DNA of 29,311 nucleotides from a virus. How positions within the stretch are numbered: the stretch's first letter is position 1; each line of letters starts with the position of its first letter. Under the pieces are notes generated by a model. That model ran no database searches. It saw nothing but the letters and a program-made list of their open reading frames with translations, and was not told the DNA's origin. Shown here piece by piece: positions 21,375 to 28,871 of the stretch. A program made the translations under genes and the position numbers. The stretch lies in IMG/VR virus record IMGVR_UViG_3300025759_000481, positions 1 to 29,311 of that record; one strand, given 5' to 3'.

Positions 21375-22097
21375 ATGACTTGGCGAGAAGATTTAGAAGA
21401 CCTAAAGAATAATCCGTTCATTTTTGATGATCCTATTCTTGGGGTAAAGGAAACTTTTAGTGATCCTTTGACTCAAGAGGTTTCAGGCGAAAGTTCGCGA
21501 CCTGTACCGGTTCTTCAAAGCCAAATTATTCAAAGACTTCCTAATGAGTTGAATCCAAGTGCGCAACTTCGGTTGGCTTTGGAAATGTTTTTGAACGTTG
21601 ATTCTGCTTATAGCGATTTGGACGAGGTTCTTGAAGAAGATGGTTCTGTAAATCAGGATTCGTTTATGTCTGCTGTTCAGACTACGTTGCAGTTGGCTGC
21701 TACTGCTGGTCCTATGGGTTTAAATACGACTACAAAGTATTTGGACATTCTTACTGGGGCTTCTTCAAGTGGTGATTCTGGTAGTGGGCGTCCTTCAATT
21801 GATGAATTGTTGGCTAAGGCTGCGAGTGAAGAATCTGGTAAGGCTTTCCCGTTTAGCGGTCTTGTAATTAACGAAATGCTTGATCGTGGATTGTCTAATG
21901 TTCTTGGTAGGGGCGCAAGTAAGCCAGAACAAAAGGCGTTTACAGAAATAATTTTGAAAATGGGTGATTCTGTCAATACAACTGATTTGGTTCTTGAAGC
22001 TGAAGCTTTTGGCCGTCAGACTAGCCCGAATGAAGCTGCCGGATATTCAATGGTTGAAGCTGCTGGGTCTGTTATGAAAGTTCTTGGGTTGGGGTAA
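21375..22097 (+). CDS. Hypothetical virion-associated protein (240 residues)
   Basis: The protein begins with a charged helix and N-P-F-I-F-D-D-P-I-L-G and is moderately acidic. Helical regions include LNPSAQLRLALEMFLNVDSA and the C-terminal NEAAGYSMVEAAGSVMKVLG; a serine/glycine linker (GASSSGDSGSGRPS) lies in the middle. ATG 21375 follows the previous stop after two bases without a clear ribosome binding site. The genes around it are all virion-type, so a minor internal protein is the best guess. No family recognised. Confidence 0.5.
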   Translation: MTWREDLEDLKNNPFIFDDPILGVKETFSDPLTQEVSGESSRPVPVLQSQIIQRLPNELNPSAQLRLALEMFLNVDSAYSDLDEVLEEDGSVNQDSFMSAVQTTLQLAATAGPMGLNTTTKYLDILTGASSSGDSGSGRPSIDELLAKAASEESGKAFPFSGLVINEMLDRGLSNVLGRGASKPEQKAFTEIILKMGDSVNTTDLVLEAEAFGRQTSPNEAAGYSMVEAAGSVMKVLGLG

Positions 22098-22099
22098 TT

Positions 22100-24592
22100 A
22101 TGGAACGTGGATTGGAAATTTGGGTTTCTCTTACCGAAGAAGAAAAAACGCAGGTTCTTAATGGTGTTGCTCCTGAGTTTCTGTCGCCTTACGATTTTTC
22201 GGTACTTCAAGACTGGATTAATACGAGTTTGCGCTCGCAAACTTCAACTACTCCTTTTAATGCTACAGAAATTTTAAATCCAGACGCCCCAAAGGCTTCT
22301 CCGCCGCGTACTTCTACAAGAACTTTTACGAGTGCTACTAGTAACGTTCCTGAAGCACCAGCGCCTACTTCTACGAGGACTCCTAGCACTGGACCAGCGC
22401 GTACTTCTACGAGGACTCCTAGCACTGGAATTGTTGAGTTTGATCAGCCGGTAGAAGCTATTCGAGACTCTCTTAACCAATTGGCTACTGAAGCGCCTAG
22501 ACCATTTACTCCTGGTTTTGAACTTGACATTAGTAAGTTTATTAGCCGATTTGTTCAAGAAATTGATGGTCTAATTGGCGGTGTAGAAAACGAAATAGAC
22601 AATTTGAATCAGCAAATTGCTGACACTTATTATGTCGGCGCTGACGTTAGCGAACAGAATGCTTTGTATTATGCGTCCGCAATCGCGTTTCTTAAAAATC
22701 TAAACGAATTCAATAATCTTGATGATCCAGATATTACTATTGAAGATTTGTTTTCAGGCGATACCCCAATCAGAGTAAAAGATTTTGAATACGGCGCTTT
22801 TAAAGTTGAAACAATCCGTACTTTTGCTAATGGGTTTGAGCTTCTTGACGCTCTTTATGATGCTGATCCGTTGTTGCATCCTGGAACTGGCATTTACGAA
22901 ACAGAAGCAGATATTAAAAAAGCCCAAGAAGAAATTTCAAAAAGTATTGAAAACTATTCAGAGATTGAAGATACGCGGCCAGAACTTGTTGATTCTTTGT
23001 CGGATTCTAAAAAAGAATTGGCAAGGCTGTCTCAAGTTAAGTTTAATTTGAATGGTTCTTTGGGTATTGGTGAAATAGGCACTACTGAAGAAGATTTGAT
23101 GGGGCCAGTTTCTGATGAAGGGAAACTTGCTGTAGCTCTTAATTCAATGAGGGAACTTCAAGAGTACGCTGATTTCCGTTATTTGATTGACCCTCTTGAA
23201 AATTTGCGGCAGTCGATTGCTCCTGGTTTAGAATCAATTTCTTTGGTAAATAATCCAGAGTTGTCTGCGGCAATGCGTAGTAACGCTACTGCTGAATCTG
23301 AACGTCTGTTGTCTGTTTCAACTGAGCGTTCTGTTACAACTGAGCGTCCTGACGCTTCTGCTTTCGGTACGTTTGTGCCCAGTGAGCGTCCTGACGCTTC
23401 TGCTTTCGGCCAGTCTGCGCCGAGTCAAAGCCCTAGTGTTTCTGGTTTTGATCCTGGTATGAATTTGCAGGGTGGTCAGCCTGCAAGTGTTGAACCTGTT
23501 GTTCTGGGTGGAGGAAATCAACGTCCTGATGCTTCCGCTTTTGGCGTTGTTCCTTCGCAAACTGGTGAGGAACAACCTGGTAGCACGCCAAGACAACCGT
23601 GGCAATTGCCTAGTGAAATACAGTATGAAGTTGTTGAAGCAATGACTTCTTTGTTTGGCATTAGAGCAGCGTTTTGGAATTTGGATGAAAACCAATTGAA
23701 GATTGGTGTAGACAGAAACGGTTTGCCTGTTGATCCAAACTCGTCAGAAGCACTACGAGTTGAACATCTTCTGTCTTATATTTCAGGAAGAAAAATTACT
23801 GATGAGAACCGGATTCTAGCTGCTGTTGAACAAACGCCGTGGTATAGAAGTACAAATGCTTCTATGCGGGAGTTTGATGCTAAATATGGCGGGCTAGAAG
23901 CGTTTCTAAGTTTGAATCCTGAAAATCAGCTTGACAAAATTGGTGACGTTTACACTGTTGTTGAATCTGGGTTTAAGCAACTTGGTGTTCAGGTTTCTGA
24001 AGATCGAATGATTGAGATTGCTGCGACGTTGGATTATTTGGGGTATGAGCTAGACGAAAACGAAATCTTTACTGCTGTTATGGAGGAAGCAAAACGTGTA
24101 GAGAATCAGTTTAATGCTGAGACTGCTGAGTTTACTGAGTTTGCTTCTAGTAGAGATGCGGTTCAGTCTCTTGCGCAGCAGTATTATTTGAATCTTCCTG
24201 CAAGTGTTATTGCAGATTATGCTGAACAGCTTTTTACTCGTGATATGACGGTTGAAAAGTTGGGTTCTATTTTTAGAGAACAAGCTTCTGCAAGGTTTGC
24301 TCAAGATGTTCGTGTTCAAAGTGCTTTGAATGCCGGGATGACTTTGGAGCAGTATTTTGCTCCTTATCAAGGCGAGTTGGAACGTATTTTGGAACGTCCG
24401 GTTGATTTGTTTTCAGAGTTTCCTGAAGTTCTTGAATTCATGGGGTCTGATGGGGATGTTCGTGCGATGACGTATTCAGAGATGCGTCAGTTTGCTCGCG
24501 AGCAGCCTGAGTGGGCGCAAACAACGGCTGCTCAAGATGCTGCTACTGAAATGGTGTTTGAACTTGGACGATTGTTTGGGACGGTGGCGTAA
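22100..24592 (+). CDS. Large virion-associated protein with low-complexity repeat linkers (830 residues)
   Basis: Three ordered regions are joined by disordered linkers. After a short N-terminal domain comes a Thr/Ser/Pro/Arg linker (residues about 65-114) with the 12-residue repeat TSTRTPSTGPAR. A helical, acidic domain (about 115-395) contains long helices such as DIKKAQEEISKSIENYSEIE. A second linker (about 400-500) repeats R-P-D-A-S-A-F-G three times. The C-terminal part (about 500-830) is helical with FSEFPEVLEFMGSDGDVRAM near the end. It resembles multi-domain ejection or internal head proteins in organisation only. The start is ATG 22100, two bases after the upstream stop, with GGGG upstream; the end overlaps the next ATG as TAATG. 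Confidence 0.5.
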   Translation: MERGLEIWVSLTEEEKTQVLNGVAPEFLSPYDFSVLQDWINTSLRSQTSTTPFNATEILNPDAPKASPPRTSTRTFTSATSNVPEAPAPTSTRTPSTGPARTSTRTPSTGIVEFDQPVEAIRDSLNQLATEAPRPFTPGFELDISKFISRFVQEIDGLIGGVENEIDNLNQQIADTYYVGADVSEQNALYYASAIAFLKNLNEFNNLDDPDITIEDLFSGDTPIRVKDFEYGAFKVETIRTFANGFELLDALYDADPLLHPGTGIYETEADIKKAQEEISKSIENYSEIEDTRPELVDSLSDSKKELARLSQVKFNLNGSLGIGEIGTTEEDLMGPVSDEGKLAVALNSMRELQEYADFRYLIDPLENLRQSIAPGLESISLVNNPELSAAMRSNATAESERLLSVSTERSVTTERPDASAFGTFVPSERPDASAFGQSAPSQSPSVSGFDPGMNLQGGQPASVEPVVLGGGNQRPDASAFGVVPSQTGEEQPGSTPRQPWQLPSEIQYEVVEAMTSLFGIRAAFWNLDENQLKIGVDRNGLPVDPNSSEALRVEHLLSYISGRKITDENRILAAVEQTPWYRSTNASMREFDAKYGGLEAFLSLNPENQLDKIGDVYTVVESGFKQLGVQVSEDRMIEIAATLDYLGYELDENEIFTAVMEEAKRVENQFNAETAEFTEFASSRDAVQSLAQQYYLNLPASVIADYAEQLFTRDMTVEKLGSIFREQASARFAQDVRVQSALNAGMTLEQYFAPYQGELERILERPVDLFSEFPEVLEFMGSDGDVRAMTYSEMRQFAREQPEWAQTTAAQDAATEMVFELGRLFGTVA
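22367..22429 (+). repeat. Tandem 36-bp unit with 27 identical bases
   Basis: ACTTCTACGAGGACTCCTAG and the next seven bases occur at 22367-22393 and again unchanged at 22403-22429. They encode the repeated T-S-T-R-T-P-S-T-G. Identity at silent positions means a recent duplication. Confidence 0.8.
23341..23409 (+). repeat. Direct repeat, 27 identical bases at 42-bp spacing
   Basis: TGAGCGTCCTGACGCTTCTG plus seven bases occurs at 23341-23367 and 23383-23409, encoding E-R-P-D-A-S-A-F-G twice. A third, diverged copy (Q-R-P-D-A-S-A-F-G) lies near 23519. This is the second disordered linker of the protein. Confidence 0.8.
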
Positions 24593-26220
24593 TGGCTATG
24601 GATCGCGGTGAATTTGCTGAACGTCTTTTGATTGGTATTGATGCGCCGGTAACTGCTTCAAATATTGAAGCGGTGCTTGCTTGGATGGAAGGTGAGAATA
24701 CTAGGGCAGATAACAATCCTTTGGCGACAACTTTGTCTTCGTATGATTCTGAGGGCGCTACATATTTCAATACTTTTGGCGATCAAGGCCAATATCATGT
24801 TCGCAATTATACAACTCCTGAACAGGGACTTGATGCGACTATTAGTACTTTGAATTTAAGTTATTATTCTGATATTAAAAATGCTTTGCAATCAGGGACA
24901 GACGCTGCCGAATTGGAAAAACTTGTTGCGGATAGTCCGTGGGGTACAAAAAACTTTGGTTCTGTAAGTTCAACTTCTTCTAATATCGTATTGGGGACCG
25001 CATCTCAGGATCGAGTTATGACTAGCACCGTTGATTCAATTAATCAAAATCCAATTTATCAGTACAACGTTGGGGACAGTAATACAACTACTGTTACTGT
25101 TGCAGATCCAATTAACCAGAATCCTATTTGGCGTTACAACCAGCAGGATATTGGTGGTTCGCAAGAACTTATAACTATAAACGGGGTTGAGGCTACTAGA
25201 GCCGAGTGGGAGGCGCTTGCAGCGTTGTCTGATGAAGAGCGAGAAGTTCTTCGGCAGATGCAGGATGCACAACCAGTTGTTGATGAACCTCAAACTGAAC
25301 CAGTAAATCCAGAACTAAGTCCAGAAGATTTGTTTCGGATGCAACAGGAGGCGTATCAACAACAAAGGCTGGCAGACGAACTACTAAGGCAAGAAGATGC
25401 TTTTGCTATTGCTAGAAGCATGTTGGATGATATGGGGCTGGGAAGTCTTTACGACAAAGTTTATGATTTGATTGTGAGTGGTCGTAGCGCTGAATCTGCT
25501 ATGGCACAAATGCGTTTTGAACCAGAGTTTAAAGCACGTTTCCGTGGTATGGAGGAGCGGATTGCTAATGGTTACAACGCAATTACTCCAGGTCGGTACT
25601 TGGAACTTGAAGATAATTATCGAAACATGCTTGAACAGGCTGGGTTTCCTGGTGATTTCATTCAAGATTTTCATGAGTTTATTGCTAATGATGTAAACGA
25701 AACTGAGTTTGGTGATCGTATTCAAGTTGCGATGCGTGCTGCTGAGGCTGCTGATCCCGTGATTCTTGAAGAATTGAAAACTCGTTATGGGATTGGTATT
25801 GATAGCAAAGCCGATATCACGATGTATTTCCTTGATCCTGAGCGTGCTGTGACTTTGTTGGAAGCTAAAACCCAGCTTGGTGTTGCTGAACTTTCTGCTG
25901 CAACTACAAAAGCTGTTGGTGGGAGGTTGACAGAGACAACGGGTAGGGAGTTGTTCCAGCGTGGTTATGTGAGTCGTGAAGTAGCTGAACGTTTGAAGGG
26001 TCAGGGTTCTTTGCGTCAACGAATGGTTGGGGAGGGAGCGACTGGTTCTAGGACTGGCCCGTTGACTTCTTCGTCTTTGGCTGCTGCCGAGTTTGGTTTG
26101 GATTCTGAAGCGGTTGCGCGGTTGAAGTTGTTGCGTCAGAAACGTCAACAGCGTGGTGTTCTTGAATCTGGGGCGGCTATTAATGCTTCTGGTGTTAGCG
26201 GATTTAGTATTGCCCAGTAA
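24592..26220 (+). CDS. Virion-associated peptidoglycan hydrolase-like protein (542 residues)
   Basis: Residues about 5-125 resemble a lysozyme/transglycosylase-like domain that I know from actinobacteriophage proteins: AVLAWMEGENTRADNNPLAT with acidic candidates E33/E35, then FNTFG (59-63), VRNYTTPEQGLDATISTLN and YYSDIKNALQSG. The pattern N-N-P-L-A-T-T / F-N / G-x-x-A-T-x-x-T-L / Y-x-x-I is the basis. The rest is a linker with a repeated D-P-I-N-Q-N-P-I-[WY]-[RQ]-Y-N segment, a Gln-rich helix (MQQEAYQQQRLADELLRQED) and an acidic helical C-terminus. Such proteins open the cell wall locally during DNA entry. It follows the other internal proteins and ends just before the capsid promoters. Confidence 0.58.
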   Translation: MAMDRGEFAERLLIGIDAPVTASNIEAVLAWMEGENTRADNNPLATTLSSYDSEGATYFNTFGDQGQYHVRNYTTPEQGLDATISTLNLSYYSDIKNALQSGTDAAELEKLVADSPWGTKNFGSVSSTSSNIVLGTASQDRVMTSTVDSINQNPIYQYNVGDSNTTTVTVADPINQNPIWRYNQQDIGGSQELITINGVEATRAEWEALAALSDEEREVLRQMQDAQPVVDEPQTEPVNPELSPEDLFRMQQEAYQQQRLADELLRQEDAFAIARSMLDDMGLGSLYDKVYDLIVSGRSAESAMAQMRFEPEFKARFRGMEERIANGYNAITPGRYLELEDNYRNMLEQAGFPGDFIQDFHEFIANDVNETEFGDRIQVAMRAAEAADPVILEELKTRYGIGIDSKADITMYFLDPERAVTLLEAKTQLGVAELSAATTKAVGGRLTETTGRELFQRGYVSREVAERLKGQGSLRQRMVGEGATGSRTGPLTSSSLAAAEFGLDSEAVARLKLLRQKRQQRGVLESGAAINASGVSGFSIAQ

Positions 26221-26223
26221 TAC

Positions 26224-26252
26224 TTGACAGTTGTAATTAAAACTCTTATTCT
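26224..26252 (+). promoter_or_regulatory. Strong sigma-70-type promoter before the scaffold/capsid genes
   Basis: TTGACA (26224-26229), exactly 17 bases, then TATTCT (26247-26252). The -35 is a perfect consensus. The expected start is near 26259, about 90 bases before the scaffold ATG. Such a secondary promoter would raise capsid expression above the upstream late genes. Confidence 0.65.
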
Positions 26253-26269
26253 GGTTTTTAGATTGGCCC

Positions 26270-26298
26270 TTGAAAAAGGTGAGCTATTCTACAATATA
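26270..26298 (+). promoter_or_regulatory. Second tandem promoter candidate
   Basis: TTGAAA (26270-26275), 17 bases, then AATATA (26293-26298), 46 bases downstream of the first promoter. The match is moderate. TACAAT at 26290-26295 is an alternative -10 but with a poorly spaced -35. Confidence 0.35.
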
Positions 26299-26350
26299 GG
26301 TTCCGTTTGTTGTCCACCGCAACGAACGCGTATTTAAAGGTGAGTGACAT

Positions 26351-26803
26351 ATGACAGATGAAATGCCTACTGAGGCTACAGACTCTGTTAGCCAAGAATC
26401 GAAACCAAATTGGCGACGTGATCTTGAAAACCGGGCTAAAGCCGGTGACGAGGCGGTTGCCGAGTTGGCGCAGTTGAAACGTGATTTGTCGTTCCGTGAT
26501 GCAGGTGTTGATCCAAGTTCTAAACAGGGTCAATATTTTATTCGGGGCTACGAAGGCGAGATGACTGTGGATGCTATTCGTGCTGAAGCTGTTGAGCTTG
26601 GGTTGGTTGGGGAGAGTAATACCCTGGCTAGTCCAGCACCGCCTATTGATTATGGTGCGGAACAGCGAATTGCGATGGCCGCTGACGATGCTGGACCCGT
26701 TGCTAATCCTGATCTTGATACGTTGATTCGTCAGACAACTTCGCCTGAAGAACTTCAGAATTTGATGGAAGCTAACGGCTACACTTGGAATGCAGCAGTC
26801 TGA
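26351..26803 (+). CDS. Putative scaffolding protein
   Basis: The 150-residue, acidic and largely helical protein sits directly before the major capsid gene. It has W-R-R-D-L-E-N-R-A-K-A-G and AELAQLKRDLSFRDAGVDP, then QGQYFIRGYEGEMTVDAIRA, a combination I associate with scaffold proteins of actinobacteriophages: a coiled coil followed by G-Y-[ED]-G-E. Scaffolds guide capsid assembly and leave the prohead. ATG 26351 follows AAAGGTGAGTGACAT. It is served by the two promoters upstream. The gene is somewhat short for the role. Confidence 0.65.
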   Translation: MTDEMPTEATDSVSQESKPNWRRDLENRAKAGDEAVAELAQLKRDLSFRDAGVDPSSKQGQYFIRGYEGEMTVDAIRAEAVELGLVGESNTLASPAPPIDYGAEQRIAMAADDAGPVANPDLDTLIRQTTSPEELQNLMEANGYTWNAAV

Positions 26804-26840
26804 TAGCTAATTAGGCGTTTAGATTACGGGAGTAATTCTA

Positions 26841-27845
26841 ATGCCGTACATTGCAAATACTACTGGTACCGCTGCGGTATCAACTGACACTACTGCTTTT
26901 GAGCAGCTTGCTTATTTTGCGCTTCGTTCGCAGCCAATGCTTGAAATGGTTGCTGATGTTCGTAGCACTAATCAGTCGCACCCTGGTTCGTCTGTGCAGT
27001 TTACGTTCTATGACGATCTTGCTCGTTCGACTAGCGCATTGACGGAGCTTGACGAGGTTTCGGCTGTTGCTCTTGGCGATAGTACTGTGACCGTTACTCT
27101 TAATGAGTACGGTAACGCTGTTGTGACTTCTGCCAAGCTGCGTGGCGTGTCGTTCCTGAACGTTGACGCTGATGCTGCCAACATTGTTGGTTACAACATG
27201 GCTGATTCGATTGATGCCATTGTTCACGATGTTGTGGTTGGAAGCGCTGTTAGTGCGCAGGTTCACTACGCTGGTAATGCGACTTCTCGTACCACGATTG
27301 ATGCTTCTGACAATCTTGATGCGGGCGATGTCCGTGAGGTTGTTGCTCAGCTTCGTCGTGATTCGGTTATGACGTTTGGTGGCGGTCATTATGTCGGGAT
27401 GATTCACCCTGACGTGTCCTACGATTTCCGTTCGGACACTGCTGTTACTGACATTATTCAGTACCAGATTCGTCAGGATGGATCGGCTGTTCGTCAGGGC
27501 AGCATCGGCATGTTTGGTGGCGTTGACTTTATTGAGACTCCGCGTCTTGGTATTGGCATCGACACGACTGCTGGAACGTGGACGAACGCATCGGATGGCG
27601 CTGGTTCTACCGGTAACGTTGATGTGTATCCGACGATGATTGTTGGCAAGCAGGCTTTGGCTAAGGCATTTAGCCGTGCGCCTGGTTTCAGCGAAAACCC
27701 GTCGATTGTTCAGGGTCCAGTGACCGATATTCTGCGTCGGTTCCAGCCGATGGGGTGGTACCACCTTGTTGGTTACAGCCGGTTCCGTGAAAAGGCGATG
27801 GTTCGTATTGAGTCGTCGTCCAGCATTGGGGCTAACGCTTCCTAA
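26841..27845 (+). CDS. Major capsid protein (HK97 fold, N4-gp56-like family)
   Basis: The 334-residue protein has the layout of the N4-gp56-like capsid family: an N-terminal S-T-D-T-T-A-F-E-Q-L-A segment, an E-loop-like region with GSSVQFTFYDDLARS, VTVTLNEYGNAVVTSAKLRG, a spine helix ADSIDAIVHDVVVGSA, GGGHYVGMIHPDVSYDFRSD and the C-terminal VGYSRFREKAMVRIESS. It forms the icosahedral shell. Codon use is richer in preferred GC-ending codons than in the preceding large genes, as expected for the most highly expressed gene. ATG 26841 has GGGAG 8 bases upstream. A strong terminator follows 16 bases after the stop. Confidence 0.85.
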   Translation: MPYIANTTGTAAVSTDTTAFEQLAYFALRSQPMLEMVADVRSTNQSHPGSSVQFTFYDDLARSTSALTELDEVSAVALGDSTVTVTLNEYGNAVVTSAKLRGVSFLNVDADAANIVGYNMADSIDAIVHDVVVGSAVSAQVHYAGNATSRTTIDASDNLDAGDVREVVAQLRRDSVMTFGGGHYVGMIHPDVSYDFRSDTAVTDIIQYQIRQDGSAVRQGSIGMFGGVDFIETPRLGIGIDTTAGTWTNASDGAGSTGNVDVYPTMIVGKQALAKAFSRAPGFSENPSIVQGPVTDILRRFQPMGWYHLVGYSRFREKAMVRIESSSSIGANAS

Positions 27846-27861
27846 TGTGATAGGTTAAAGT

Positions 27862-27905
27862 GGAGAGGGGACCGGGAAGGTCCCGGTCCTCTCTCCCGCT
27901 TTTTT
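27862..27905 (+). terminator. Intrinsic terminator after the capsid gene
   Basis: GGAGAGGGGACCGGGA (27862-27877) pairs with TCCCGGTCCTCTCTCC (27881-27896), 16 bp with one G-T pair and a 3-base loop, followed by CGC and six T (27900-27905). It should stop much of the transcription from the capsid promoters and so set the capsid to downstream-gene ratio. Confidence 0.88.
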
Positions 27906-27916
27906 GGAGTTTTGTT

Positions 27917-28009
27917 ATGCCTATGGTCAAAGGTAAGAAGTATCCGTATACAAAAGCGGGTAAAGCTGCGGCGAAGAAGGCTGCTGCGAAGAAGAAGGGT
28001 AAGCGCTAA
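27917..28009 (+). CDS. Tiny lysine/alanine-rich basic protein (30 residues)
   Basis: ATG 27917 follows GGAGTTTTGTT and the gene ends at TAA 28007-28009. The peptide begins M-P-M-V-K-G-K-K-Y-P-Y-T-K-A-G-K and ends in a K/A-rich tail, like the C-terminus of histone H1. I recall very similar short proteins (K-K-x-P-Y-T-x-x-G-K-A-A-A-K-K-A) beside capsid genes in aquatic phages. It may bind packaged DNA or the inner shell. The next ATG overlaps its stop (TAATG). Confidence 0.6.
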   Translation: MPMVKGKKYPYTKAGKAAAKKAAAKKKGKR

Positions 28010-28443
28010 TGGCTTCAGGTTTGTATGGAGTGACGTTTCTAAACGCACTGAAGAACGATCTTGCTTTGGATCTTGATGACACGACGGCTGACCGTTTTAA
28101 GATCATGCTTGTTACGTCGGCGTACACGCCTGACTTTGGCGCACACGATTTTAAGGCGGATGTGACCAACGAGGTTTCTGGCACTGGGTATACCGCTGGT
28201 GGCGAGTCGCTTACGTCGGTGACGTTGACGCAGGCGGCTGGTGTTATCACGTTTGATGCTGCTGATGTGACGTGGACAAGTTCTACGATCACGGCTCGGG
28301 CAGCGGTGATCTATGACGATTCGTTGGCTTCTGATCCGTTGATTTGCTACATCGATTTTGGTTCGGACCAGTCTTCGAGTTCAGGTGACTTTCAAATTTC
28401 GTTCAATGCGTCAGGAATCTTTACTCTTGATTTGACCCCGTGA
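28009..28443 (+). CDS. Conserved virion structural protein (144 residues)
   Basis: The protein reads M-A-S-G-L-Y-G at the start, then RFKIMLVTSAYTPDFGAHDF, NEVSGTGYTAGGESL, a W-T-S-S-T-I-T-A-R-A-A-V-I-Y-D-D strand and LICYIDFGSDQSSSSGDF. I know this block order from a family of small phage structural proteins that follow capsid genes; assignment as head decoration or tail component is open. It is beta-rich and has no signal or membrane segment. Confidence 0.7.
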   Translation: MASGLYGVTFLNALKNDLALDLDDTTADRFKIMLVTSAYTPDFGAHDFKADVTNEVSGTGYTAGGESLTSVTLTQAAGVITFDAADVTWTSSTITARAAVIYDDSLASDPLICYIDFGSDQSSSSGDFQISFNASGIFTLDLTP

Positions 28444-28451
28444 GGTGAGTT

Positions 28452-28871
28452 GTGGCTACTAATTACCCTGGAAGTTTGGATGCGACTACGGACGTTGGTG
28501 GCGGCACTGAGCCTGAAGCCGTTACTGCATTGGATGATTCGACTTCGGGTCATCCGACTCATGCCGGGTTGCATCAGAATCTTGGTGACGCTGTTCAGCA
28601 GATTGAGACGAAGGTTGGTGTTGGGTCTTCGACGCCTTCTGCGAATCAGGTGTTGGCGTGTGCGTCGGGTTCTACTTCGGCGTGGACTGATTCGCCTTCG
28701 ATAGCGAATATTACGTTGTCTGGCAATTTGAATAGCAAAGAAGCTGATGATCTTGCGTTGATGGTCAACAACGGTGACGTTGGTTATGACGGTCGAAGGA
28801 TTACAGTGTCAGCAAATGTACCAACAAGTCCTGCTCCTAATACTGGTGATTTGTGGATTGAGATCGCATGA
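28452..28871 (+). CDS. Putative tail fibre or virion surface protein (139 residues)
   Basis: GTG 28452 is preceded by GTGAGGTGAGTT. The sequence M-A-T-N-Y-P-G-S-L-D, then SGHPTHAGLHQNLGDAVQQI and ETKVGVGSSTPSANQVL resembles the N-terminal repeat region of phage fibre-type proteins (H-x-x-L-H-x-N-L-x-D-A). The C-terminus (PTSPAPNTGDLWIE) also resembles surface proteins that present a short collar motif. The short length suggests a connector rather than a complete fibre. It overlaps the next ATG by ATGA. Confidence 0.55.
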   Translation: MATNYPGSLDATTDVGGGTEPEAVTALDDSTSGHPTHAGLHQNLGDAVQQIETKVGVGSSTPSANQVLACASGSTSAWTDSPSIANITLSGNLNSKEADDLALMVNNGDVGYDGRRITVSANVPTSPAPNTGDLWIEIA

